Below, piece by piece: positions 54,201 to 64,000 of a stretch of 64,000 bases of DNA. Position numbers and translations under genes: made by a program. Below the pieces are notes generated by a model. The model was not told the origin of the DNA, made no database searches, and saw only the letters and a program-made list of their open reading frames with translations. The first letter of the stretch is position 1. Each line of letters begins with the position of its first letter. The stretch is taken from NCBI RefSeq assembly GCF_015706575.1, contig NW_024037056.1, positions 17,349,405 through 17,413,404 of the forward strand. The letters run 5' to 3'. Source of the DNA: Patiria miniata (Eukaryota > Echinodermata > Asteroidea > Valvatida > Asterinidae).

Positions 54201-57200
54201 AAAATATTCTTAAGGGGATATTCTTAAGGGTCTTATTATTCTTAACCGTCTGAAATAAATTGGTGCAGACTGCCTTTACCTCAATTCAATTACACATTCT
54301 GTCACATTCTGATTTGCAAAGGCAAGGAAGGATACAGCAAGATTTTCTTTGAGGATTCACGAAAGTACACTTTGTAACTGTACACCTACTACTGTGCAGT
54401 TGCTCTACCCAAGCTATTAAATATATTCCATTTATTTTCTCCCAACAAATTTTTTTGATTTGAATGTTACATTTCAGCGGAAAATAATGTTTTTTTAAAT
54501 TCTATTTGGTATGTTTTCGACCTGCTAAAAATACGTGTTTATTTTGAGTTTCATTTAAATGCGCAAATAACGACAAAAGATATGCTTGAATTATCGCGGG
54601 CCTCAAACAATCTAAAATATGTGAGGTATAAATATTTAATAACTAAACGTTGATGGATTTTTTTCTTCGATGACTCATTTAGAGTTAATAACTTTTGTAT
54701 TGCTTCAAAAAACGAGCAATTATAAAAAAAAATCGTGGTGAAACTCGGAGAAAAACAACAACATGAGGGAGGCACTTTCATGAATATGCATCATCGTAAA
54801 TGAGAATATGCATGATTTGAAATGGTTGAACAAATTGGTGGGTGAAAAAAACATCTGAAAGAATTTGAAAACGTGTTGTTGTTTTTGAAAACGATAAGTG
54901 TTGACTGTTCTCGGCTCATCTTTAAGAGACTTACTTTTCTTTTGACCCATAATCCTTTGCAGCTGCAGCGAAAGTGATTGCGACTACAACGGCTGGCACG
55001 CCTGGAAGAACAGAAAAGAAAAAGAAAACACTTAATCAATCGAATATTAAAGTGTCTTCAAAATAGTAAAAAAAAGAGAGTAAAGTTTGTCAGGAGCCAA
55101 TAAAGTCCATTAGGCCGGCATTTCTCCTGTTTCAGTAGCATGAAACGTCTAAGAATATTTCTATTGATGGAATGCTAGTCCGGACGGGATGCTAGTCCAT
55201 CGCAGGTTACTCTCCAGCTAATGCCGGTACCCATTTATACTCCTGGGTGGAGAGAGGCAAGTGGGTTGAAGTGGCTTGCCCAAGGACACACCATATGGCC
55301 AGCAGCTGGATTCGAACCCCTGACCCTCTGATCCTGAGTCACAAACCCAAACCTCTAGGACACACTCTCACAAAATAAGGTGGTATTTAATCAGTGATAT
55401 AGTCCAGGCCTTTTTCAAAGACCTTATAAACCGGATGCTCATCATGAAATGTAAGATCTGAGCCCAACACGAATGAACCAAGACTCGCAGTAATTTGACT
55501 TTTCAAACACAAATCAGTTGGGTTGTTCATCGTATGTTAATGTAGGGTTGAAAGTTATCATTTAATTGGGGAAATGAATCTCAAAAGGTCCTACGAAGAC
55601 GTCGGTGCAATGTAATGTCTTGAAAACACGTTTTTAATTGGCATCGGATGTTGAATCAAAACTCACGGTTCCTTCAACATTGAATGAAAATATAGAATAG
55701 TTTGCATTTCCGACTGAAAAAAAAATTGTTCTCTGAATAATAAAAGGCCGCGATATTGTACAACAAGCAACCATGAAATAAAAGAATTAAGCGCTGAGGT
55801 TACCGCCGCATATGCACTCACCCCAGCCGGGGAGCATGAGCTTCCAGGGACGAACCTGCCGGTGAAACACAAACTTGGCACTGGCAAAGAGCAGGGCGCC
55901 CTCTACCAACATCCAGCTGAACGAAGCCAGCAGGAAATAGTGCAGCAGGACTGCGGCAACCCTGCAGCCTGTTGCCTGCAGAGACACAATCATGAATAAT
56001 GCATGAGATGAATAATGCATGAGATTGACAAAGAGCAGGCCGCCCTCTATCACCATTCAGTTGTACAAAGCCAGCAGGAATTAGTGCAGCAGGACCGCGG
56101 CAACCCTGCAGCCTGTTGCCTGCAGAGACACAATCATGAATAATGCATGAGATGAATAATGCATGAATTGACAAAGAGCAGCGCGCCCTCTACCAACATC
56201 CAGCTGAACGAAGCCAGCAGGAAATAGCTTGCTTGAATAATTGATATTCCCCCTAGAAGTTAAGCCTAGTTTAATACCCCCTGCAAAGAAGCCTTGGTAG
56301 AAAACACTTACTTGGAGGAGAAATAGACCGTTTGGGAGAACAAATGGACGATACAAAAAATATTGAAAAAAAAAAGGCTGCGAAATCCACAGGGGAATAT
56401 CCGTGCGGAGTATTCACACAACCATCGTTAAATGCAAAAACCATAATTATGTAAAATTAACACCGTGATCAAGGATAGTATTTTGTGACTTAGTTGTCAG
56501 TGAAACTCACGTTTGACACAGCGTCGATTCCCGTCAGAAATACGAGCTGTGATATCAGCAAGGCGACGCACAGGTTGGTATGGACCATTCCACGTTCAGT
56601 CTTGTACATCCTTTCCATTCACAAAATTGAAACAAAGAACGAGTGAAATCAAAAGCAAGTTTTGTTTGACTCAGAATATCAAATTACACTCGGGGCCAAA
56701 ATGACCTAGGCCACATTCATGGAGCTGCTAAGCATAAAAATTTGATAAGCACAAAAAAAGGCTTGGCTTATAAAAGCAGGTTACCAGCCAAAACTCCATG
56801 TGATTTTCATGCTCAGCAAACAACAGCTGAATACCAATTACAATATACATCACATGGAAATTGGTTGGTAATCCTGTTTTTGCTAAGGACGACTTTTCAT
56901 GCTAAGCACATTTTTGTGCTTAGCAGCTCCATAAAATTGGCCCCTGGAACCTGGGTCAAGTGATCTTTATACTGATCAGGGTCAAAATTAATCTTTTCCG
57001 GGTAGAACTGGCACTTCTCTGGTTCATTTTCCCAGCCATTGTGATCCAGAAATCACGGCAAAAGTAACATCTTGTCCGAAACAAAGGTGATATTTGACCT
57101 ATAACAGTATTGGGTCAAAATGCATGACCAGGATTCCGGGTGACATCTGACATGTATTGGCTGTCGGCCACGTCAGAGATGTAATATCTCGACTGCAACT

Positions 57201-58808
57201 TGGATTTGATTTTGCTCTATCAATCAAGAAGATCACTTTGCTCACCCCAAGAGTGCGTAGATGACCAGCATTAGGGTCAAGCACAGGATGGAGAGAGAGC
57301 CTCCGAGGATGGATAGAATAGTCAAGGCTTTCTCGTCGGCCTTAGGTATAGGGACCTATCAAATAAAGACATCTGAGCATTAGAGACTGTGGCGTGTCAG
57401 TTCGGCTGTACCTGTAAGCAAAGACAGCTAGCCCCTGCTGCATAATCGTAAGTATTACCGGAAAAGATACTTTACGGTTTAATAAATGCAATACACTTGT
57501 GCAAGAAATTCTAATAAGCATGTATGCGCACAAACAAAAAACTTTCAATAACCCCTTTTTTGAATATTTCACCTCCCAAAACATCTTACTTTACTATTAT
57601 CGGCACTAGTACTTGTTTAAAACAACTCGGGACAGCAAATGTTTTTTTACAGAAATGGTAATTCCAACAAGTTAGGGAGACACTATGTATCCCTATAATG
57701 ACCAAAGTCTCCACTGTGTGAAATATTTTACTAGAGAGTGTCTCCTTTAGAAATCATTTGTTTTTATAAACCTAGCCCCGAGTTCCAATACTAATAAAAT
57801 CGAGTGAAAAAGTGCAAAAGCGAGTGGTGAAATCAGTCGTTTTACACGTCATTCTCTACTTAGCAAGTTCAAACCAATGCATGGAAAACACCGACTCTAA
57901 CAACTCGCTCTATACTGGTTTACTTGACGAGAACGTATTTCCAAGACAATAGCTAGTATTCTTTGTTTTAGGTCGATTTTAACAACAGAGAAAAGCAAAT
58001 TATAATTTGTATTTTTCTGAGAAAACACCATATATACACAAAATAAAAGTGAAGACTGCAAATGCAGCTTCAGCAATGTAAAACAAACAACAGAAGCCAA
58101 ATTGTTTACTTTTCTCTGAAACTGTTATAGAAAATACTTTGCGAACTCATTCCATAACCAACATGATTGATACTTTTTGGGTAAAAAGAATCTGATCAGT
58201 AAGTTGAAAGTATCATAATACTAGACATCGCGAAAAGCTCGTTTTATTGACTTACCGCATTAGGATCCAGCTGCATGAGTACGGCGAAGTTGGTCAGGTG
58301 ATCACATGAGCACGTGGTTGAATTGGTTAAATTGGCGCCCTCATTGGTCACACTGCATCCCTCACCGGACCACACCCCCGCAAAGGTCTCGCTGGAAACA
58401 GAATAATCAATAATACAAATGAAACAGAAATATACCCACGATTGAAGAATACCAAGACTGAAATATCGATTTTCAATTCTTCATGCCAATCGGGTAACAA
58501 AACAAAACAAAACAAACAAACAAAATTACAGGCTACTTTGCTCGCAATTTAATTTTGGGGTTCGAATTAATTTCTGAGTTATTCGTGTACGCTTTGAAAA
58601 CCAAAGCCAAACACATAGTCCTAAAAAAGCTTGTCATGGAGCTGAAAGAATACTACTGAATGGCTAGTCATAAGGACGTCGTTTCATGCATCGGATACAA
58701 TATGCCTAATTGAAATCATGCAGCCGAATTTAAGCTAAGTATAGCGGTACTTACTCGTCCAGAATCTTCCAAAATACACAAGCCCTTGTGGCGTTTTCAG
58801 GGACGACC
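51244..58808 (-). CDS. Adhesion GPCR, 3' part: GPS motif, seven membrane segments, tail
   Basis: Eleven minus-strand exons, all GT-AG and in phase: 58808-58756, 58391-58256, 57355-57246, 56610-56511, 55975-55822, 55001-54935, 53715-53655, 53338-53253, 52742-52610, 52006-51965, 51411-51244 (369 residues plus stop). The first two give the GAIN/GPS part: CVFWKILDD, W..GEGCSV, then TTCSCDHLTNFAVLM, with autoproteolysis expected between Leu and Thr. Then TM1 (ILSILGGSLSILCLTLMLVI), TM2 (NLCVALLISQLVFLTGID), TM3 (HYFLLASFSWMLVEG), TM4 (GVPAVVVAITFA), TM5 (NTTWAFIAPVIFVV), TM6 (LIVQPLMGYTWLFGLGV), TM7 (YYLFVILNSSQ). The tail is short and basic, then acidic. The ectodomain exons are upstream and were not found, so the ligand and subfamily are unknown. 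Confidence 0.88.
55166..55352 (-). mobile_element. SINE copy in the GPCR intron
   Basis: Inverted relative of 43131-43297. On the plus strand it has GGGATGCTAGTCCATCGCAG, ATACTCCTGGGTGGAGAGAG, GGCTTGCCCAAGGACAC and GGATTCGAACCCC (B-box complement). Confidence 0.65.
56028..56228 (-). pseudogene. Two partial, decayed copies of the GPCR TM3 exon
   Basis: 56028-56127 and 56169-56228 repeat parts of exon 55822-55975 and its upstream intron (CAATCATGAATAATGCATGA is repeated too). The longer copy keeps the TGCAG acceptor and ATGCRVAAVLLH but then meets a stop. The shorter keeps only the FLLASFSWMLVEG region. Tandem duplication with later decay. Confidence 0.8.
56692..56944. mobile_element. MITE, GGGGCCAA...TAAGCACA family
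   Basis: Left GGGGCCAAAATG..CATTCATGGAGCTGCTAAGC, right (inverted) GGGGCCAATTTTATGGAGCT followed by GCTAAGCACAAAAA. Lies in a GPCR intron. A fragment of the family is at 41620-41790. Confidence 0.75.
56945..57145. mobile_element. GGGTCAAAA-type MITE remnant
   Basis: Contains CTGGGTCAAG, CAGGGTCAAAATTAAT, TTTTCCGGGT, TATTGGGTCAAAATG and GATTCCGGGTGACA, as in 23409-23660 and 29640-29885. Adjacent to the previous element; ends unclear. Confidence 0.45.
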
Positions 58809-60746
58809 TATACGGATGGAAAGGATTGACAAAAAATTAAAAAAAAATTGCAGAATAATTTTTATCTTTTATTTTAAAGAAAAAAAACAACATTATAAGA
58901 AACTGCATACAAGTAAGCTAGAATACAAAGAGTGAGTGAAAAGGTATGTGGGTCCTTTAGGCCCATAGTGCGTTCGTACCTGAGAGCATTTATACAGAGT
59001 GGTAATGAATGACCAATGCTAGACGCAATGCGTCTAATCAAGCATACCACAGAGCAACAGACACCTGCCATTAGACATTACGTCAGATGCAATGTGTCTA
59101 TGGGTGGCTGGAGGCCCTTGAACAATTAAATCTGGTTAAAAATCCAAATTGGATTTGTGTTTTTCAAATTTAGTTTTCCCGATGCAACAACGACTGAACA
59201 ATCTCATGTGATGCGCATTTTATTTGGGTTCACGTGCTATCTTAGGTGTAATTTTTTGGTATTTGTTTTATGTTAAACCAGCGATTATTTTCATCAACAA
59301 ACAAAGTACGACCCTAAGCGCGCACAAAGGCAAAGTGACTAGGCACCTGATAATAAGTTTAAAAATTGAACAAAGAAATTGACTGGACGGGGTTTGAACC
59401 TTCCACCTCTGCATTGGTTACCGTTCCGGACATTCAGAATAATAATTTGCCCCCCCCCCCTTTAAATACTGCGCGTCTGTAATCCCCTTGAACAACACAT
59501 TCCCAGAGTCCCCCTTCATCACCATCCTGATACTTTTAAGTACACATAATTTAATAACACTTTTAATGGCAGGTGGGGCACTCCGTAGTTTCACATTTAT
59601 ACAACATGGTGCGGACGTGACTTATGCCCATTCATACAAGTTGATCAACCTTGAACAACCTTGTAACACACACAGAGAATTCAGTGTTTTGTTCATATTT
59701 CTGTGTTCATTGTTCATTTATTTTCCACAATGTCACATATGTAAGTATTATAAATGAATAAAACAGGTTAAAGACAAATGGTTAAACTATACAGGAACCT
59801 ATACTAGGAAGCAACGCTTGTAATCGTAGGCCACTTATATTTTAAAGTTGCTAAATTTTAAATACACAAAACAAACAGTAGACAAGGACAATATCTACAT
59901 GTACTTGTTTACGTCGATGACGGGCAAAATCTTTAACCTTGAACCCTATGGTGCGTTACGTACTGCGTTATGGCAAAACAGCACAGTGTTTTTCCGGGTT
60001 TGAGAAAAATGAGAAATAAATCCACAGCCATTGTGGATTTCATGAAGAGCTTTGGATAAAAATGATATGTTGACAGATTCAGATTGTGTTTTCAACAACC
60101 ACCTGTGCCTGGAATATACACCTGATTCAATTATGCAAAGGTAGGCATACCATAGGGAAGAGTAATAGAAAGAGGAATATGTCTTTGCAAATGGGGGTAT
60201 ACAAGGACAATTTACGTAGGTCTATTCGCCTACTAATTTCTAGCTCTATGCTGGAGACCTAAATATACAATGACGCAGGCTTTTCAAACTACGGCTGGTT
60301 TGGTTACATTGTGGTGGGGGTTGAGAAAGCAATTAACGTAGTAAGACTAAAAGACGAAATGATTTTGCAATGACGATTATCATGAGATATCCGACATTAA
60401 AGGACCCAGATAATGGTTTCTTTCAATGTAATTCTTGAAATGTACTTTGTGTTCCATCATATATAGTCCCCTTCATTAGTTATTTCACATTGTAATTTTA
60501 AGGGCGTTTTGGTTTTTGTTATGATAATTGCAAATTCCATATTCACGAACCTGTGATGTCATTCAAGGAAGAAATTTCAAGGAAGAAATCTGTTTCAGCA
60601 TAGAAAGTCAAAAGGATTGTAGGGGCTTGCATTGCTCTGTTTTTCTGCTTTCAGCGATTCATTATTAATCAGGAAGACAATGAGGATTTTGGCTTTACAT
60701 CTTTTAGAGAAAACTCTATGAAAAAGGCGTTCATATTAAGTGACCA
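58809..60746. other. DNA between the GPCR GPS exon and the TRIM-like gene
   Basis: No convincing exon on either strand, although more GPCR ectodomain exons are expected upstream on the minus strand. Contains a C run (59451-59460) and short unrelated frames. Confidence 0.45.
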
Positions 60747-60889
60747 ATGAAATCTTTTACGATTGAAAAAAATATCAAACTTAGTTTGCAAATTCGCAAA
60801 ATATGGAACTTTTCCTCAGTTGTCAGGTATAGCATGCATGTAAAGTATCAACTGTGTAAACTGTACACTGGGCATTTTCTTTTGTCAAA

Positions 60890-61307
60890 AAAGGATCCTA
60901 AGACACTGGACAGGCCGGACACCTTCTGCCTCAACTGTCTGGATGGGATGTTGAGCAAACAGCAGCCGAGTACAGGCAAGATCACATGCCCGGTCTGCAG
61001 GAAGGAAACCCCGGTGCCGGATGCTGGCTTGCCCGGTCTACTCGATTGTTTCTTCTTGAGTTCCCTGGTGGATGAGATCAACCAGCAGGAGCGGTCGCTG
61101 GAGACCCATCAGCAAGCAACGACTTCACCGACCTGAGACGAATGCGAGAAAGGATTAGTTGTCTTCTTAATTGCGATGCCTGGATTGCGAGGAACAATGC
61201 ACGGTGGGTCACGAATGCGCTAAGACACAACGGGTCACAGCATTTGAATATCTGCGGCAGAAGAACGTTTCTTCATCAGCAGATTTCTGAAAGACGCATT
61301 TGCCGAG
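60890..61307 (+). pseudogene. Decayed RING/B-box part of a TRIM gene
   Basis: A frame from about 60890 reads DPKTLDRPDTFCLNCLDGML..., KITCPVCRKETPVPDAGLPG, FFLSSLVDEINQQE, the second half of a TRIM RING finger and its linker. The expected first Cys pair and the Cys-x-His step (usually LPCLHTFC) are missing, RPD replacing it. The frame stops at 61134-61136. A B-box-like piece (CDAWIARNNARWV) follows in another frame. The downstream coding frame at 61308 is in the same register as the RING piece. Either the N-terminus of this gene has decayed, or a short RING-like peptide precedes it. Confidence 0.65.
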
Positions 61308-63026
61308 ATGGCAGAAGCATGGGAACCAGGAGATGCATCGTCACTGCGAGACGAGCAAGATGATGACGTGTGGTATGAATCATCATCGAGTGAAACTGCC
61401 GACAACGCCCCATCCTACCGTGAAGAAGTAGAGAATGTCTTTCAGAAGAGCAAACAGGAATTCAAAGCTAATGAGGAGTCGGTTAAGCACGCCAGACACA
61501 GACTGAAAATAATGGTGTCCCGGGCCTGCAGCGAGATTCAAGCTAAAGAGAAAGAAGAGATTGCCAAAATCAAGATCAAGTCTGGACTTCTCATAGACAA
61601 GGTCACTGAGATTGGCAAGAAGAGAGATGAAGAGTTTGTCAAAGTACACACCAACAATAAGGAGAGGATGGAACGAGCAGAGACAGCGTTGACTAGCGAC
61701 TTCGAATGTCTGCAGCTTGAAAAAGTGGACCACGGTAAATCATTCACTGGATTCAAAAGCCAAGACGCAGTAAACGATTACGAGCTCGGTGAAATACTTA
61801 TTGAAAAGAAATGGGAGTTGAAGACCATGTTTCCAAAAGTGGAGCAAGGAAACTTCAACTGTGCAATGGGCGTTGGATGCTTCAGCAATGGCGACATTGC
61901 TGTTAACGATACCAAAAATAAACAATTGTCCATATTTTCTTCCACTGGACACTATAAAGCAAAGTTTGATCTTAACGCACCGCACGGTATTGCTGTAACG
62001 TCCGATGATGTACTTCTGGCACACTGTAAAGGTCATGTTAAAGTGTTTGATAGAAACCATCGATTGATGGAGCAGTTCAAACTACCACAGGACGATAGAG
62101 AGGATCAGCGAAGGGAAGGGGTTTTGACCGGCGGTATCACAGTTGACAATAAGAATCAGGTAGCAGTGGTTCACAGGAAGACAGGGGTCACATCTCTCCA
62201 CAATCTAGACGGATCTTTGATCAAGGTCATTCAAAATACTAAAGTGGTTCCAACTGACATTGTCGCAAATAAAGAATGTCTCATTTTTGCAACGCTTGAC
62301 AGAAGTGAATTGCGATGCGTAGATCTAAATGGAAAAGAGCTGTTCAATGTCAGCACTTCTGTAAATGGAAAGGATGCTAAACCAGTCGGTGTATGCTGTG
62401 ACGACGCAGGTGACATCTATGTTACCCTTCGATGTGGTAAACGCGGAGGTATCGGTGAAGTGCACCACTATGATTCGCAGGGGTTTTACGTTGATTGTGT
62501 AACGAAAGAATTGTGGTGGCCATTTGGCATTACCTTTTCCCCAAACGGCGAGCTTGTGGTGGCTGATAAGCTATCGGTCAAGATCTTTCAGGAGTTTTGC
62601 CCCGAGAATGGAACATTCAAGTGCAATGAAGAAAACTGTGAGGTTTGCAAGACACACATCCGGGAGTCGAGCTCGTTTTCTGGCTATTCGTCTAACACGA
62701 CTCACAAAACTATTGGTCTCATCACTTGCACCACATCTAATGTCATATACCTCATTACTTGCAAGGTTTGTAAAGAGCAGTACGTCGGCGAGACCATTCA
62801 AACACTCAAGAAACGTTTCAGTGAACATCAATCATATGTCCGCACCAAGAAACTGAATTATCCTACTGGTTACCACTTCAACCTGCCTGGCCATTCCAAG
62901 GATGATATGATTTTACAGGGCATACAATCCTTTCGCGTTCGAGACGACCGAGTTCGTAGGAGCAAGGAGCAAGAGTGGATGGAACTTCTTGGGACTAAAC
63001 ATCCACATGGACTCAACATCCGATGA
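61308..63026 (+). CDS. TRIM-like coiled-coil/NHL propeller fused to a GIY-YIG nuclease domain
   Basis: Intronless, 572 residues. Acidic start (MAEAWEPGDASSLRDEQDDD); long coiled coil (about 35-145, as in TRIM BBC regions); six-bladed NHL-like propeller (about 180-425; MGVGCFSNGDIAVND, PHGIAVTSDDVLLAH, PFGITFSPNGELVVAD). From about 428 the frame runs without a break into a zinc-finger-like CNEENCEVCKTH and a GIY-YIG domain: NVIYLITCKVCKEQYVGET, Arg in LKKRFSEH, HFNLPGHSKDDM and Glu in SKEQEWMELL, ending PHGLNIR. That order is the C-terminal endonuclease of Penelope-like retroelements. TRIM-NHL proteins are cytosolic ubiquitin ligases or RNA binders. Here the RING is broken and a nuclease-like tail is gained. 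Product role unknown; it could also be a recent chimeric pseudogene with an open frame. Confidence 0.85.
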   Translation: MAEAWEPGDASSLRDEQDDDVWYESSSSETADNAPSYREEVENVFQKSKQEFKANEESVKHARHRLKIMVSRACSEIQAKEKEEIAKIKIKSGLLIDKVTEIGKKRDEEFVKVHTNNKERMERAETALTSDFECLQLEKVDHGKSFTGFKSQDAVNDYELGEILIEKKWELKTMFPKVEQGNFNCAMGVGCFSNGDIAVNDTKNKQLSIFSSTGHYKAKFDLNAPHGIAVTSDDVLLAHCKGHVKVFDRNHRLMEQFKLPQDDREDQRREGVLTGGITVDNKNQVAVVHRKTGVTSLHNLDGSLIKVIQNTKVVPTDIVANKECLIFATLDRSELRCVDLNGKELFNVSTSVNGKDAKPVGVCCDDAGDIYVTLRCGKRGGIGEVHHYDSQGFYVDCVTKELWWPFGITFSPNGELVVADKLSVKIFQEFCPENGTFKCNEENCEVCKTHIRESSSFSGYSSNTTHKTIGLITCTTSNVIYLITCKVCKEQYVGETIQTLKKRFSEHQSYVRTKKLNYPTGYHFNLPGHSKDDMILQGIQSFRVRDDRVRRSKEQEWMELLGTKHPHGLNIR

Positions 63027-64000
63027 TGCCGATGATTTTTTTCCTCAAAAACTCTTCTGAAATTGGCAAAGCCCTGGAGTCACATGTTGAGGTTCAGTGA
63101 ATGGCTGAAAGAGAACAAACTTACCTGACCTAAGAAATACCGTTGGAACAAGACAGAATTAAGCTAGTTAACTAATTTCGAGGTTCCCAAAATAGAAGTA
63201 GACGGATAGGTGACAGAAATTGCAAATTCTTCCCAAATTCGTGGGTGTTTGGCTTGATACAAACATATAGACTGTACAGATCATGTGGACAAATTGATAA
63301 GTAATAGAATATAATTTTTTTGTCATTTGTAAATAAAAATCATACATTGAAATTCATTAAAGCTTCAGCTATTATCTTTTATTCAGACTAACCCCACTGC
63401 TTGACAAAGTCTCCAACTATTTTATGGGTTCACGAGTCTGCATGTGTAATAAGACTGCTCTTGGGCATTTGATTTGGTTTCTGGGTTGAAGAGTCATTTT
63501 AATATTTTTTTGAGTTTAATCGAATTGTATAAATTAAATTATATTTTTGTTTTACATCAGTTGGTCAGTCATTTACTGAATCTATGTAAACATTATGCCC
63601 CGACCAACTGATTCAGTTTGGATACGGTAATAACCAGTTTACTGCTTATCATTATCATTTGAAGGTTTCACAATATATTGATTATCCAGTACATGTAATA
63701 ATCTACTATTTAACCATACATGAAAGTGAATATGCTATATATGAATATATTTCCTTCTTTCTTATTGAAATGAATGTAAATTTATTCTAGAGCGGTTGAA
63801 CGGTTTAACAGCATATACTGGTATCTAAGTACCGTTTCAGGGGGGCAAATCCGCCTTACAATTCAATGGAACCGCTGTATAAAATGCTTATTAGGCCTAT
63901 CATGTTTTTAGATAAATAGACTCCAGAAAACGATCTAAATGAGAGAGTACAATCTTAAATGACCAATGCATGCAGGAATCCACCACTGAAAAAGAACTGA
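63027..64000. other. 3' flank of the fusion gene
   Basis: AT-rich; no gene seen. No hammerhead-like core was found here, so there is no sign of a complete Penelope end behind the fused domain. Confidence 0.5.
63332..63337 (+). terminator. Possible polyadenylation signal of the fusion gene
   Basis: AATAAA about 305 bases after the TGA at 63024-63026. Confidence 0.45.

Overview
The window looks like nuclear DNA from a marine invertebrate deuterostome, most likely an echinoderm. The grounds are spliced animal genes with GT-AG introns (an otopetrin proton channel and an adhesion GPCR), an expanded family of secreted fibrinogen-domain lectins, a TRIM-like coiled-coil/beta-propeller protein, AT-rich intergenic DNA full of small inverted-repeat elements, and Penelope-type retroelement remains. 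The species call is an inference from overall character, not from a search.

Region 1 (1-1.6 kb): a short-unit satellite, then the last three recognisable exons (minus strand) of an unidentified gene. Region 2 (2.1-32.1 kb): a cluster of ten fibrinogen-related (FREP-like) genes, nine intact and intronless plus one truncated. Each encodes a signal peptide, a PAN/apple-like domain, a short linker and a C-terminal fibrinogen domain. By leader sequence they fall into three classes: A (MDEA...), B (MEEA../MGKV.. with ..ARQVLVTGLL) and C (MEEVRFLSRSSRQ..). The left genes are on the plus strand (A, B, B, A, C-fragment, B) and the right ones on the minus strand (B, C, C, A, read left to right). The inner part is therefore a mirror image, A-C-B facing B-C-C-A, with shared 5' and 3' flanks and an axis near 20-21.5 kb. 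The middle of the fibrinogen domain is almost the same in all nine genes, while leaders, linker length and the ligand-pocket end vary independently. That is a mosaic pattern expected from gene conversion or unequal exchange.

Region 3 (33.2-46.0 kb): a complete seven-exon otopetrin-like gene on the plus strand (646 residues, 12 membrane segments), with many MITEs, SINEs and a Penelope fragment in its introns. Region 4 (46-51.2 kb): intergenic DNA with several MITEs and a degenerate tandem array. Region 5 (51.2-58.8 kb): the 3' half of an adhesion GPCR on the minus strand (GPS motif, seven membrane segments and tail in 11 exons). Its ectodomain exons were not found. One exon has decayed partial copies in the neighbouring intron. 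Region 6 (60.9-63.0 kb): an intronless TRIM-like gene on the plus strand. Its RING/B-box part is decayed, and its intact frame continues from coiled coil and NHL-like propeller into a GIY-YIG nuclease domain of the Penelope retroelement type.

Most interesting: (i) the TRIM-propeller/GIY-YIG fusion, in a window that also carries two Penelope-like hammerhead ribozyme motifs; (ii) the modular, mirrored FREP cluster; (iii) two foldback elements whose target-site duplications can be read directly because paralogous flanks supply empty sites.
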